Positions 53,270-61,558 of a stretch of 64,000 bases of DNA are shown here, piece after piece. The stretch lies in assembly GCA_900551745.1 (NCBI GenBank), contig URXA01000004.1:24055-88054 (forward strand), in the 5' to 3' direction. Every line of letters starts with the position of its first letter. Within the stretch, counting starts at the first letter, position 1. The notes beneath the pieces were generated by a model, which saw nothing but the letters and a program-made list of their open reading frames with translations, was not told the origin of the DNA and did not search any database. This DNA is from an uncultured Phascolarctobacterium sp. (GTDB taxonomy: Bacteria > Bacillota > Negativicutes > Acidaminococcales > Acidaminococcaceae). The position numbers and the translations under genes are program-made.

Positions 53270-54539
53270 TCATCAGACTCCTGTTTTCCTGGAACAAGAT
53301 ATTTAATCTTTCCAGTAATCTTATCGTTCCGCCAATGCCGATGCGCTTTCTTTTTATACAGTACTGCCTTTGAAAAAATCCACGATAATCAGTGGTAATG
53401 ACTACACTATCTGTAAAACTGAGTATTGATGCTTCCTTTTCATAAATTATTTTTACATCCAGTCTATGTTTCGCAAAAAAAATTTTATATTCTTCACATT
53501 CCTTAACTGTAAGTTCTTCCAATAAGATAATATATTTTATTTTTATTCCAACATCTTGCAATAAATGAAGGAATTCCATTGGATTCCAAAATTTTATAGA
53601 ATGGCTGATCGCAAGAATACAGTTTTTACCAGATAAATAAACTCTCAATTCATTAATTTTTTTCTCTAAACGCCGAATTTCAGATAAAATAGCATAATCA
53701 GCGGTTTCCTGCATATTTAGTTTTTCACCAAGTTCCCGCAAATACACCAGAGTTTCATTTATTGTCAGAGGCAATCTAGATTCAATGGCTGGAATTTTCA
53801 GCTTTACAGCAAAACTTTCCGCAAATTTTTTATATTCTTCCAGTTTACTGCTAATAATAGCATTTATCCCAACTATTCCTGCACTACCAATAGTTTTTAT
53901 CTCTTTTAGTGTCATATTGGCTGGTGGCAACATAATCGTATCAATATTAAAATAATTGTAAAGTCGCTTAATTTCCTCTATATCCTGCGGCAGCAAATAC
54001 AATTTATTGATTCCAAAAATTAACGCACTTTTATTATTTTTTCGTATATTATTATCTGCAAATTTTTCGTACAAAAATTTTGTCGTCAGTAATATCCCTT
54101 CCTGTTGTTGATTACTCATAAATCCAGCTCCAGGAATATGAATTACGGGAATTCCCGATAAAGCTTCTGTATTTGTGCAAACAGATTGAACATCGTCACC
54201 TATAACTCCAGCTACACAACCAGAAATAACTATAATACACTCTGGATTTTTTTCTTTTATTATCTCTTCCAGTGTATTTTTCAGTAATTTCTCTCCACCA
54301 AAAATAGTTTCTTTATCAGAAATTCCCGTTACAAAAAGATTGTCATTAAGTGCAGGCAATTTTTTATGGTAGCGTAAAGCGATGCGCCTCCTACTATCAA
54401 GCAGTGCATTATAAACTATGTGAGAACATGACTTAGGTGCATGTAGAACGACAACTATACCCTTATTAAACGCTACGGACATATAAATATCATTTAAATT
54501 ACAATGGATAACTTTCTTTCTATTCGTTTTTTTTATCAT
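53262..54539 (-). CDS. Nitrogenase component 1-like protein, D-type (cluster 3)
   Basis: A 425-residue paralogue of the cluster 2 D-type. Conserved Cys: C13 (VIHCNLNDIYMSVAF), C38 (HAPKSCSHIVYN) and the Cys of ISGCVAGVIGDDVQSVC near residue 107. ISDKETIFGGEKLL matches the superfamily motif. It lies 13 bp after the binding-protein gene. Very AT-rich, Lys/Ile-rich codon use compared with the cluster 1 genes suggests a different history, perhaps transfer or older divergence. Confidence 0.85.
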   Translation of the reverse strand: MIKKTNRKKVIHCNLNDIYMSVAFNKGIVVVLHAPKSCSHIVYNALLDSRRRIALRYHKKLPALNDNLFVTGISDKETIFGGEKLLKNTLEEIIKEKNPECIIVISGCVAGVIGDDVQSVCTNTEALSGIPVIHIPGAGFMSNQQQEGILLTTKFLYEKFADNNIRKNNKSALIFGINKLYLLPQDIEEIKRLYNYFNIDTIMLPPANMTLKEIKTIGSAGIVGINAIISSKLEEYKKFAESFAVKLKIPAIESRLPLTINETLVYLRELGEKLNMQETADYAILSEIRRLEKKINELRVYLSGKNCILAISHSIKFWNPMEFLHLLQDVGIKIKYIILLEELTVKECEEYKIFFAKHRLDVKIIYEKEASILSFTDSVVITTDYRGFFQRQYCIKRKRIGIGGTIRLLERLNILFQENRSLMNE

Positions 54540-54552
54540 AATTATACCTGTA

Positions 54553-55524
54553 TCAGTTATTTATTTGGTCAAAATACTCTGGATATGTTTTTTGTGCAAT
54601 ATCACAAATTGCATCACCAATATATTGAGATGCCGCATACCTGTAGCGGTCTTTGATGATTATGATATTTTTGTTTTTGATGGCTTTGATGCTTTGCAGT
54701 GCCGGATCATCAAGGACTTCTTTTCTAAAAAGTTCTGAATCTCCTTCCTGTGTGGAACTGTAATCAGAAAACATAAGTATATCTGGATCAACTTCAACTA
54801 TTTTTTCTTTACTTAGATGTTCTCCTCGAACCAGCCCAGCCAGTGCCGCACCATTGGTGACGCCCGCACTTATACAAATATCATGGAACAATCCTTCTGC
54901 ACTGCCAAAAACCCCCAACAGTGAATAGGCCATCAAAATTTTTTTTTCTGATTTTGGTATTTGCCCAATTACTTTTTTAACTGTTTCTGTTTTGTTATCT
55001 AATTCATTAATAATTTTCCCACCCTGTTGCTTTTCGCCAACAGCTGCAGCCAGATTGATGATTCTGCTGCGTACCATTTTTACTGTAGTTGGTACTTTGG
55101 TTATATAGACCTTCAGTCCAACATCTTTTAGCGATTGAATAAAAGCTGCATTAGAATTTTCCTGTACTATAACAAGATCCGGCTTTAAACTGAGTATTTT
55201 TTCTGTGCTTGCTTTTTGAGGCAATTTTACAGAAATATGCGCAGCTTTATCAGCAATTAATGATATTTTAGTATCCGCAGCCGGCTCTGAAATCGCGACG
55301 ATTCGGTTCAATGGTACCAGATCAACAAGTATTTCTTCAATACTCAGGGTAGTAGCATAGATACGTGTTGGCTTTTTGTTAAATTCCAGTACATTGCCTT
55401 TATCATCCGTTACCTGATAGTATTCACCTGGGAAAGCGCCGGATGGTACTTCAGTGTCTTTAACGACGCCGCAGCCAGTAAGCGTTGCTGTTATTAAAAC
55501 CATTATTAGAATAATACTGCGCAT
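54553..55524 (-). CDS. Substrate-binding lipoprotein, FecB/BtuF-type (cluster 3)
   Basis: A 323-residue lipoprotein, lipobox TLTGC at about residues 14-18. It continues YYQVTDDKGNVLEFNKKPTR and LKPDLVIVQENSNAAF, then a Tyr-rich end (RYRYAASQYIGDAICDIA). That C-terminus closely resembles the binding protein of the TonB operon (26189-27166), so these two may share a ligand type. No permease is encoded nearby. It lies 31 bp after the receptor gene. Confidence 0.87.
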   Translation of the reverse strand: MRSIILIMVLITATLTGCGVVKDTEVPSGAFPGEYYQVTDDKGNVLEFNKKPTRIYATTLSIEEILVDLVPLNRIVAISEPAADTKISLIADKAAHISVKLPQKASTEKILSLKPDLVIVQENSNAAFIQSLKDVGLKVYITKVPTTVKMVRSRIINLAAAVGEKQQGGKIINELDNKTETVKKVIGQIPKSEKKILMAYSLLGVFGSAEGLFHDICISAGVTNGAALAGLVRGEHLSKEKIVEVDPDILMFSDYSSTQEGDSELFRKEVLDDPALQSIKAIKNKNIIIIKDRYRYAASQYIGDAICDIAQKTYPEYFDQINN

Positions 55525-55555
55525 TTTCTTCTCCTATAAAACTGCAATTTCAAAT

Positions 55556-57460
55556 TTAGAACAAAACTTTATAACCAATTTCAAAATTCCTACCCAAGGA
55601 AATATAGCGTGAAGAAACATGGGAAGTAATATCTCTTCTATTTAACAGGTTATCTACATTTAAAAAGATTTCATGGTTTTTAGTTGGTTTATAAACAGCA
55701 TTTAAGCTTGTATAGAAGTATGGTTTTATCTTTTCCTGATATTTTTGCAAAACACGATCTGCCATAAAGCTTCCATTTAGACTTACATTAAATTTATCCT
55801 GCTGATAATTTAGTCCGCCGTTTAACAACCATCTACCGTAATTTCTTTTCCACTTACCATTATCTTCATCTGCAGATTTATATTTAGGATTACTGTAAGA
55901 TACGCCCCAATTACTACTGAATCCATTTTTACCAGTTATTTCACAATTAATTTCAATTCCCATATTTTTTGTATCCTCATTTACTGCATATGTTTCTCCT
56001 GTTGCTGCGTCAGTAGCACCAGTAATAAAATCTTTTACATCACTTTTAAACAGCGCTAACTTCCAGGAATGAATACCAGAAATATATTTTAAACCAGTTT
56101 CATAATGCATACCAACTTCCGGTCTGATTTGTGTATTTTTTATTATCTGATCTTTACCATACATATCAGTCAATGTTGGCAGTGTAAAAGATTTACCTAC
56201 ACTGGCATAAGCACTTAAATCATCTGTCATTTTATGTAAATACTGAATCTGTGGCGTAAATTCACTGTAATTAGTACCATCTGGACTACTGCCTGTCCAT
56301 GTTTCTCTCGCTCCAAGGATCAGATTATTTTTTTTATCAAATTTGTGATCTACCTGTGCAAAAACAGAATATACATTTCTGTCATAGTCATACTCTAGTT
56401 TAGGTTGTTTTTTATAGGCAGGATCATAGAAGTTATAATAATTATAACCTTCGTTGTACATTTTTACCCCAACAAGTACTGTATCATTTTTAGTTTCAAA
56501 TTCTTTCGTTACATCTAAACCCATTACCTTATCATCATTTCCATAGAAATATGCATCTTTAAAAATTATATTATTTTTCCAATAATGATATTTGGTATCA
56601 GAACTGGATTTATGATAAAAAGCATTAGCATTCCAGCCGTCTTTATGATAACTTAGTACAAATTTATATTCTTCTTTATCTAAGAATCTTTTATCAGTTG
56701 GCAAGCCAGTACTTGTTTGATTATAGCTTCTTTTATAATCATAATTATTGTAATCGGCAGTAACTCTCCACGCATCATCAAATTTATAATTCATAGACAG
56801 GATAGTTTTTTCACCGCCTAAAAAATTAAAATATTTATCACCTTCTGAAGTATGGTATATATTACCTTTTTTATTCCAGCTGGCACCAATCCCTAATTTA
56901 CCTGCTTGTAAAGATGTCGCATATTTTTGTACTCCATAATTACCTACTGTTGCTGAGACACTATTAGTTCTTTTATTTTTTGTAATAATGTTTATAACAC
57001 CACCAGTTGCATCACTGCCATAAAGCACGGCACCACCACCACGTACTACTTCAATACGCTCTACATCTGCAATATTTATTCTGTCAAGATCATAATAACC
57101 GGTTCTGACATTTAATGGTATTCCATCAACTAATACCATGGTACCACGCCGCTTACCTCTAATCAAAAATTCACCGCCGCCATCTCCTGCTGTTTCTGAT
57201 TTATAGACGATACCAGTCGCATATTTTAAAGCTCCCTCAACAGTTGTTGCACCTGTAGCTTCAAGTTGTTTGCTGGTATATATGCTTGTCGTTGCCGGCA
57301 CATCTAAATCTCTTTTTTCAGTTCTTGTTGCTGTTACTATCATTGGATCAAGTGTAAAAACCTGTTCCGGTTCTTCTGCATACACTGATGTACCCCCCCA
57401 GATGACACTGCCAGTTATCAATGCAATCATCAGAGTATTTTTTTCTAAGCTTTGCTTCAT
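55556..57460 (-). CDS. TonB-dependent outer-membrane receptor (cluster 3)
   Basis: A receptor of about 634 residues with start ATG 57460 following AAAGGAAG; the longer open frame adds no signal. The signal peptide ends TGSVIWGGTSVYAEEP across a G7 run. TonB-box region TLDPMIVTATRTE, plug with RRGTMVLVDGIPLN and GSDATGGVINIITKNK, barrel ending RNFEIGYKVLF. It is the first gene of cluster 3 and is under both a MerR-type promoter and a cobalamin riboswitch, so two signals must agree for full expression. Confidence 0.92.
   Translation of the reverse strand: MKQSLEKNTLMIALITGSVIWGGTSVYAEEPEQVFTLDPMIVTATRTEKRDLDVPATTSIYTSKQLEATGATTVEGALKYATGIVYKSETAGDGGGEFLIRGKRRGTMVLVDGIPLNVRTGYYDLDRINIADVERIEVVRGGGAVLYGSDATGGVINIITKNKRTNSVSATVGNYGVQKYATSLQAGKLGIGASWNKKGNIYHTSEGDKYFNFLGGEKTILSMNYKFDDAWRVTADYNNYDYKRSYNQTSTGLPTDKRFLDKEEYKFVLSYHKDGWNANAFYHKSSSDTKYHYWKNNIIFKDAYFYGNDDKVMGLDVTKEFETKNDTVLVGVKMYNEGYNYYNFYDPAYKKQPKLEYDYDRNVYSVFAQVDHKFDKKNNLILGARETWTGSSPDGTNYSEFTPQIQYLHKMTDDLSAYASVGKSFTLPTLTDMYGKDQIIKNTQIRPEVGMHYETGLKYISGIHSWKLALFKSDVKDFITGATDAATGETYAVNEDTKNMGIEINCEITGKNGFSSNWGVSYSNPKYKSADEDNGKWKRNYGRWLLNGGLNYQQDKFNVSLNGSFMADRVLQKYQEKIKPYFYTSLNAVYKPTKNHEIFLNVDNLLNRRDITSHVSSRYISLGRNFEIGYKVLF
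57393..57399 (-). repeat. G7 homopolymer (coding strand) in a signal peptide, in frame
   Basis: Seven C on the plus strand, coding Trp-Gly-Gly-Thr, at the same place as in the cluster 2 receptor. Confidence 0.85.
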
Positions 57461-57584
57461 CAAATTCAACTTCCTTTCAAATTTTAATTCATTGATACCC
57501 TTCTCTAAATATAGTCGTAAAATAGAAACTCCTCCTTCTCTGAAAACAGATAAGGAGGATACAGACAAAATTTACTGCCATATC

Positions 57585-57713
57585 TTCCCTATACTGTCTC
57601 TCGCAGGCATAGAGTTGCTGGTAAATTCTGACTCAAGCAGTTTTAATCACTGCTAATACAGCGGCGGGACCGTGTTAGATTCTCACTAACTTTTACTCGT
57701 TATAGATTACCAG
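57585..57713 (-). promoter_or_regulatory. Compact cobalamin riboswitch before cluster 3
   Basis: On the minus strand: closing stem CTGGTAA (57707-57713) with 57618-57624, AGTTAGTGAGAATCTAAC, the core ACGGTCCCGCCGCTGTA, and the box GAGTCAGAATTTACC. A hairpin with loop CTG-CGAGAGA-CAG follows (57585-57613). It lacks the long side arm of classical aptamers, as in short class II types. Confidence 0.88.
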
Positions 57714-57750
57714 TATTTAATATTAAATTTATTTCACTACTATATGTGAT

Positions 57751-57781
57751 ATAATACTATGTATAGTCATTAGACAGTCAA
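57751..57781 (-). promoter_or_regulatory. MerR-type promoter with 19-bp spacer, cluster 3
   Basis: On the minus strand, -35 TTGACT (57776-57781), a 19-bp spacer and -10 TATTAT (57751-57756). The spacer holds an imperfect dyad. MerR 3 starts divergently 18 bases beyond. Confidence 0.78.
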
Positions 57782-57798
57782 GAGGTTGGTGAAAATTT

Positions 57799-58629
57799 AT
57801 GGAAAAAAATAAAAAAAAATTATTTACAACAGGAGAACTGGCTTCCTTGTGTAATATTCATCGCAAAACCTTACTTTTTTATGACAGGCTTGGCCTGATC
57901 AAACCAGAGTTTATTGATGATAACGGTTACCGTTATTATGCCCGACGACAATTCTTTTCCTTAGAGATCATCTTAGCGTTACGAAAATTAGATATATCTT
58001 TACCGGAAATTGGTGAGTATCTTAATAATAAATCTACATCCAATTACAAAGACTTACTTGCCAAACATGCCAATATATTAGATCAGCTTTTGCTTAATCT
58101 TCAAAAAATGCGCAGTGAGCTTAGTGACAGAATCAACTTCTTAGAAAACACTGAAGCTTTACCTGTAGAATCGGTTCATTTAACAGCAGAAGCCGAAGAA
58201 TATCTTTTTTTAAGCGATCCTGTTCCGCAGAATGCTGATTTAAAAATCAGAACAAAAATCTCGGCTCAGCATTTATCAACCTTGGCTGATTATGTTACTT
58301 TTAACAATCATGTTTCGGGTTATATACTTGATAAGACTGCTTTTATAGCTGGTAAACGGCCCCATACCAAGTATTTTTACCAATCATTTTCTCAGCCTTT
58401 TGATTCACCTTACTTTTTTCTTAAAGCTGCAGGATCATATGCAACAATTTACTTTGAAGGTATTTATTGTTCGTACGGCAAACCATATGTCACTATGCTT
58501 TACCAGTATTTACAGGATAATAACCTGCAGGCGGTCAGCGATCTTTATATGACTTCAATCAGAAATCACTGGGTTACCAATGATAATGGCAGCTATTTAA
58601 ACAAACTTTCAGTAAAAGTCAAAAAATAA
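57799..58629 (+). CDS. MerR-family regulator with GyrI/BmrR-like effector domain (MerR 3)
   Basis: A 276-residue paralogue of MerR 1 and 2. Winged helix: LFTTGELASLCNIHRKTLLFY and NGYRYYARRQFF. Effector domain: GSYATIYFEGIYCSYGKPYV and VSDLYMTSIRNHWV. The first codons contain A7 and A9 runs (57803-57809 and 57811-57819), sites where polymerase slippage could change the frame and hence regulator dose. It is divergent from the cluster 3 operon, whose promoter has the MerR-type 19-bp spacer. Confidence 0.88.
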   Translation: MEKNKKKLFTTGELASLCNIHRKTLLFYDRLGLIKPEFIDDNGYRYYARRQFFSLEIILALRKLDISLPEIGEYLNNKSTSNYKDLLAKHANILDQLLLNLQKMRSELSDRINFLENTEALPVESVHLTAEAEEYLFLSDPVPQNADLKIRTKISAQHLSTLADYVTFNNHVSGYILDKTAFIAGKRPHTKYFYQSFSQPFDSPYFFLKAAGSYATIYFEGIYCSYGKPYVTMLYQYLQDNNLQAVSDLYMTSIRNHWVTNDNGSYLNKLSVKVKK

Positions 58630-58660
58630 CAGTAGAATTTTAAATTCTACTGTTATTTTT
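58622..58660. terminator. Bidirectional terminator after MerR 3
   Basis: A perfect 19-bp AT-rich stem (58622-58640 with 58642-58660), overlapping the MerR 3 stop and lying just before the convergent secreted-repeat gene's stop. Confidence 0.85.
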
Positions 58661-58667
58661 ATCTTTT

Positions 58668-59450
58668 TTATTCTTTAACTATTGCCGCACCCTGTTCAGT
58701 AAAGTTGATTATTGAACCACCCGGCAATTCAATTTCTACACCATTGTCTTTCCATTTTAAAGGCTCTTTTACTGTACAGTTTGTTACTTCACCGTCTGGA
58801 GTAAAGCTGACTATGCTTTTTCCTTTAAATTCAACAAAACCTGCATTCTCCATATCTACGGCATTATTTTGCCAGCCAACAGGCCGCAGTTTAGTATCTT
58901 CTGCCAAAGTCCCCTTTTTTACTGCACCGTCATTATAAAAATCAAGGATGGTGCCGCTTTTAAAGGCTATAAACCCATATTTTTCTGAACCAAGGCCAAC
59001 TGTTGTTTCATCAGCTATAGTGCCATTAAGTACCGTTCCCTGTTCGCTGAAGGTCACAGCCGTACCGCCTTTATAACGGATATGCCCATAACTGGAAAGT
59101 GCTATATTGTAGGTACTGTTATTGTTCCAATATCTGTAATAACGCGGGAAAAACGGGCTGCGGTTAGTATATGCAGAAACAAAATAATAATCGTTAATAA
59201 TACGCTGCCACCCTTGTGGACGCAAATAGGTATCACTTGCCAGTACACCGCTGATAACAGCTCCATTATCATTAAGACTGGCCGTTGTACCTTTTTTAAA
59301 CTTTATCTGGTCTCCTACAGTCCAGCCCTGAGGATAAAGCTCTTCACTTTTTGTAAGCGTTTTACTGGTTGGAGCTGCAAATACACTGCTGCATAAAGCA
59401 CACAGGCTTATGACTACTGCTGTTTTTGCCAAAATACTTTTTGTTTGCAT
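58668..59450 (-). CDS. Secreted protein with internal repeats of about 55 residues
   Basis: A 260-residue exported protein with a signal peptide (residues 1-25; CSSVFAAPT). Four or so repeats share the pattern GxIxFKxGTxxxFxDxGxVxxGTLAxDTxLxPxGW, for example IKFKKGTTASLNDNGAV, IRYKGGTAVTFSEQGTV and IAFKSGTILDFYNDGAV. This suggests an all-beta surface or periplasmic protein. No enzymatic motif is seen and I do not know the family. It is a single gene after MerR 3 and faces it. The upstream 59451-59640 is AT-rich leader and promoter sequence with no clear element; AGAAAGGA precedes the ATG. Confidence 0.8.
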   Translation of the reverse strand: MQTKSILAKTAVVISLCALCSSVFAAPTSKTLTKSEELYPQGWTVGDQIKFKKGTTASLNDNGAVISGVLASDTYLRPQGWQRIINDYYFVSAYTNRSPFFPRYYRYWNNNSTYNIALSSYGHIRYKGGTAVTFSEQGTVLNGTIADETTVGLGSEKYGFIAFKSGTILDFYNDGAVKKGTLAEDTKLRPVGWQNNAVDMENAGFVEFKGKSIVSFTPDGEVTNCTVKEPLKWKDNGVEIELPGGSIINFTEQGAAIVKE

Positions 59451-59647
59451 TTTGATCAGTCCTTTCTATATTTTTCAATTTATAATTTAGCACTTTCAGC
59501 TCATTAATTCCATTTAGCTTAATTAAAAAAATCTAAGTAAAATTTTTCTTTAATTTTGTAGTTATTAAAAGCGATATACTAGTAGTTTTTATTATCTATA
59601 TTGTAACATGATTTATTTATGTATATCTCAAATTTTTTGAAAAAAAT

Positions 59648-59671
59648 GCCCCCACATTATTATGCAGGGGC
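59648..59671 (-). terminator. Terminator of the carboxylate transporter gene
   Basis: On the minus strand a 10-bp stem with two G-U pairs (GCCCC arm, loop AATA) is followed by ATTTTTTT. The stretch 59672-59773 between it and the stop holds nothing recognisable. Confidence 0.8.
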
Positions 59672-59773
59672 CTGAATCAAAGCAGTTTACGCCATGTCTC
59701 AAAACGTAAGTACCCGATTCAAAAAAGGAGAAGGTATTATAAGTCTATATCTGAAGGATAAGATTTGCTTAAT

Positions 59774-61051
59774 TTATGCACTAACCGGGAAAAACGGCCA
59801 GACAATAGGTATAACAATAATGGAAACAATAAGACAAACAGCAACAAGTCCGGTACCTGCCTTTAAGTAGTCCATAAATTTATAGCCGCCAGGGCCAAGT
59901 ACCAAAGTATTGGGCGGTGTTCCTACCGGAGATGCAAAAGCACAGGAAGACGCAATCAAAATAGCCATCAGTACAGCTTTGGGAGACGCCCCCATTTGGG
60001 CAGAAAGCGCAATACCAACAGGACATAACAGGGCTTTAGATGCTGTATTGGACATGAACTGCGTAAGTACAACAGCAAGCCCAAACAAAACAGCAGTTAC
60101 CATATATGGAGAAGGATCACCACCAAGCATTTTTACCGTAGCTTCAGCGATAAGTTTACCTGCGCCGCTGGTATTCATAGCTGTCGCCACCGGAATCATA
60201 CCTGCAAAAAGAAAGATGGTGACCCAGTCAATGGAATTGTAGGCTTGTTTTTCGGTAAGGCAGCCTGTAAGTACCGCAATTACAGCACCAACAACCGCAG
60301 CAATTTCCAAGGGCACGATACCAGTTGCCATGCTGCCGATAACACCAACCATAATAATTCCGCAAATAATCTGTTTTTGGGTACTGGTTTCATTTTCCAG
60401 AATTTCTTCGTCTATTTCAAGATTAAGTGTACCACTATCTTTAGGCAACAAGTATTTACCAATAAACATCATATAAACTATGCCGGCGATTGTAATAGGG
60501 ATACCGATCCAGGCATACTCAAAAAAACCAAATTGCAGCTCAGGCATACCTGCTGCTTTTAAAGCTACATTTGCCAGAATATTTGGCGGTGTGCCAATAA
60601 GAGTGATCGTACCGCCAAGTCCGGCTGCAAATGCCAAAGGCATCAATTCACGCGAAGCAGAAATTTTGGCATTAGCACAAATCCCCATAACAACAGGTAT
60701 CAGGCAGGCAGTTGTACCAGTATTAGAAAGCACTGCCGACATAAGCGCAGCAATGATCATAATGCCAAACATAAGGCTATTTTCACCTTTGCCAAACATC
60801 CGTACAACGCCGCCGCCAATTTTTTGGGCCAGCCCTGTATAAAACATTGCTGCGCCAACTACAAACATGCCGCCAAAAAGAACTACCGTAGAATCAGCCA
60901 GCCCCAAAAAAATCTGGTTTTCAGGAACAAGTCCCAAAGCGCAGCAGGCAACGGATGCTCCAATTGCTGTCATAGCAAGGGGAATCATTTCTGTTACAAA
61001 TAAAAGTGCAACGATCGCTAATAAGATTAAACATTTGATTGCGGGTGTCAT
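59774..61051 (-). CDS. SLC13/DASS-family sodium-carboxylate symporter
   Basis: A 425-residue inner-membrane transporter with about eleven hydrophobic segments. Two SNT motifs that bind Na+ and carboxylate lie in SNTGTTACLIPV (about residue 109) and SNTASKALLCPV (about 332), each in a re-entrant hairpin; GTPPNILAN and GTPPNTLVLGPGG follow them. Family members import succinate, malate, citrate or sulfate with Na+. The start ATG follows GGAGGG. It lies 11 bp after a small gene, and the pair share a promoter with an unusual box. It is likely a C4-dicarboxylate or citrate importer unrelated to the receptor island. Confidence 0.92.
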   Translation of the reverse strand: MTPAIKCLILLAIVALLFVTEMIPLAMTAIGASVACCALGLVPENQIFLGLADSTVVLFGGMFVVGAAMFYTGLAQKIGGGVVRMFGKGENSLMFGIMIIAALMSAVLSNTGTTACLIPVVMGICANAKISASRELMPLAFAAGLGGTITLIGTPPNILANVALKAAGMPELQFGFFEYAWIGIPITIAGIVYMMFIGKYLLPKDSGTLNLEIDEEILENETSTQKQIICGIIMVGVIGSMATGIVPLEIAAVVGAVIAVLTGCLTEKQAYNSIDWVTIFLFAGMIPVATAMNTSGAGKLIAEATVKMLGGDPSPYMVTAVLFGLAVVLTQFMSNTASKALLCPVGIALSAQMGASPKAVLMAILIASSCAFASPVGTPPNTLVLGPGGYKFMDYLKAGTGLVAVCLIVSIIVIPIVWPFFPVSA

Positions 61052-61062
61052 TCTTTTCCCTC

Positions 61063-61248
61063 CTAGTTTTCTTTAAACAGATTGACATATTGAAACGTGT
61101 TTAAAAACAGTCTTCCATCTTCACCCCGATGCGGAAAAACACTACTGGACGCTTGCCTGTTTTGAATAGCCCTGTGATAGTATTTTTTATCAACTTGTTT
61201 GAGGAACTCTTTTATTTTTGATATTTCTTTACTGTTTTCACTTGGCAT
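61063..61248 (-). CDS. Small protein with VFPHxGExG motif, cotranscribed with the transporter
   Basis: A 61-residue soluble protein. ATG 61248 is chosen because AGGAGG lies nine bases upstream; the longer frame uses a TTG. The N-terminal half is a charged helix (KEISKIKEFLKQVDKKYY) and the C-terminal part has NRQASSSVFPHRGEDGRLF. The same signature occurs in the small protein at 61559-61759. It lies directly before the transporter gene. Function unknown; it might regulate the transporter. Confidence 0.65.
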   Translation of the reverse strand: MPSENSKEISKIKEFLKQVDKKYYHRAIQNRQASSSVFPHRGEDGRLFLNTFQYVNLFKEN

Positions 61249-61299
61249 TTTCACTATCCTCCTTCCAGCCTTTTTCAAGAGTGCCTTTCACTGAAAAAG

Positions 61300-61338
61300 A
61301 GTATATAATAAATTCCTAAATAATAAAAATACCTATTA
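61300..61338 (-). promoter_or_regulatory. Promoter with 20-bp shared box, small gene and transporter
   Basis: The 20-bp box at 61319-61338 is identical to one at 61843-61862. On the minus strand each is followed after exactly 13 bp by -10 TATACT (here 61300-61305). There is no good -35, so activator-dependent control is likely; the LysR protein encoded at 62155 is a candidate. Confidence 0.65.
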
Positions 61339-61388
61339 TTCATTAAAGTTATGCTAAATTTGCATATCGCAAAAATGATAATAAAAAT

Positions 61389-61420
61389 CAAAACAGACCC
61401 GAAATATCAGGTCTGTTTTG
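61389..61420. terminator. Terminator after the second small gene
   Basis: A perfect 11-bp stem (CAAAACAGACC with its complement) and a 10-nt loop, with T-rich sequence on the minus-strand side. It lies 139 bases past the stop of the small gene. Confidence 0.8.
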
Positions 61421-61558
61421 ATAGATAACAGCTTTCCAGTACTGTAAACATCATTATTAGATAATATCAAAGTAAAATGGTTTTGATATAGTTTCGGTAG
61501 AATTCACTTTCAAAAACCTTACAGTAATTTACCAGCACTTCTAAAACACTGCCGCAGC

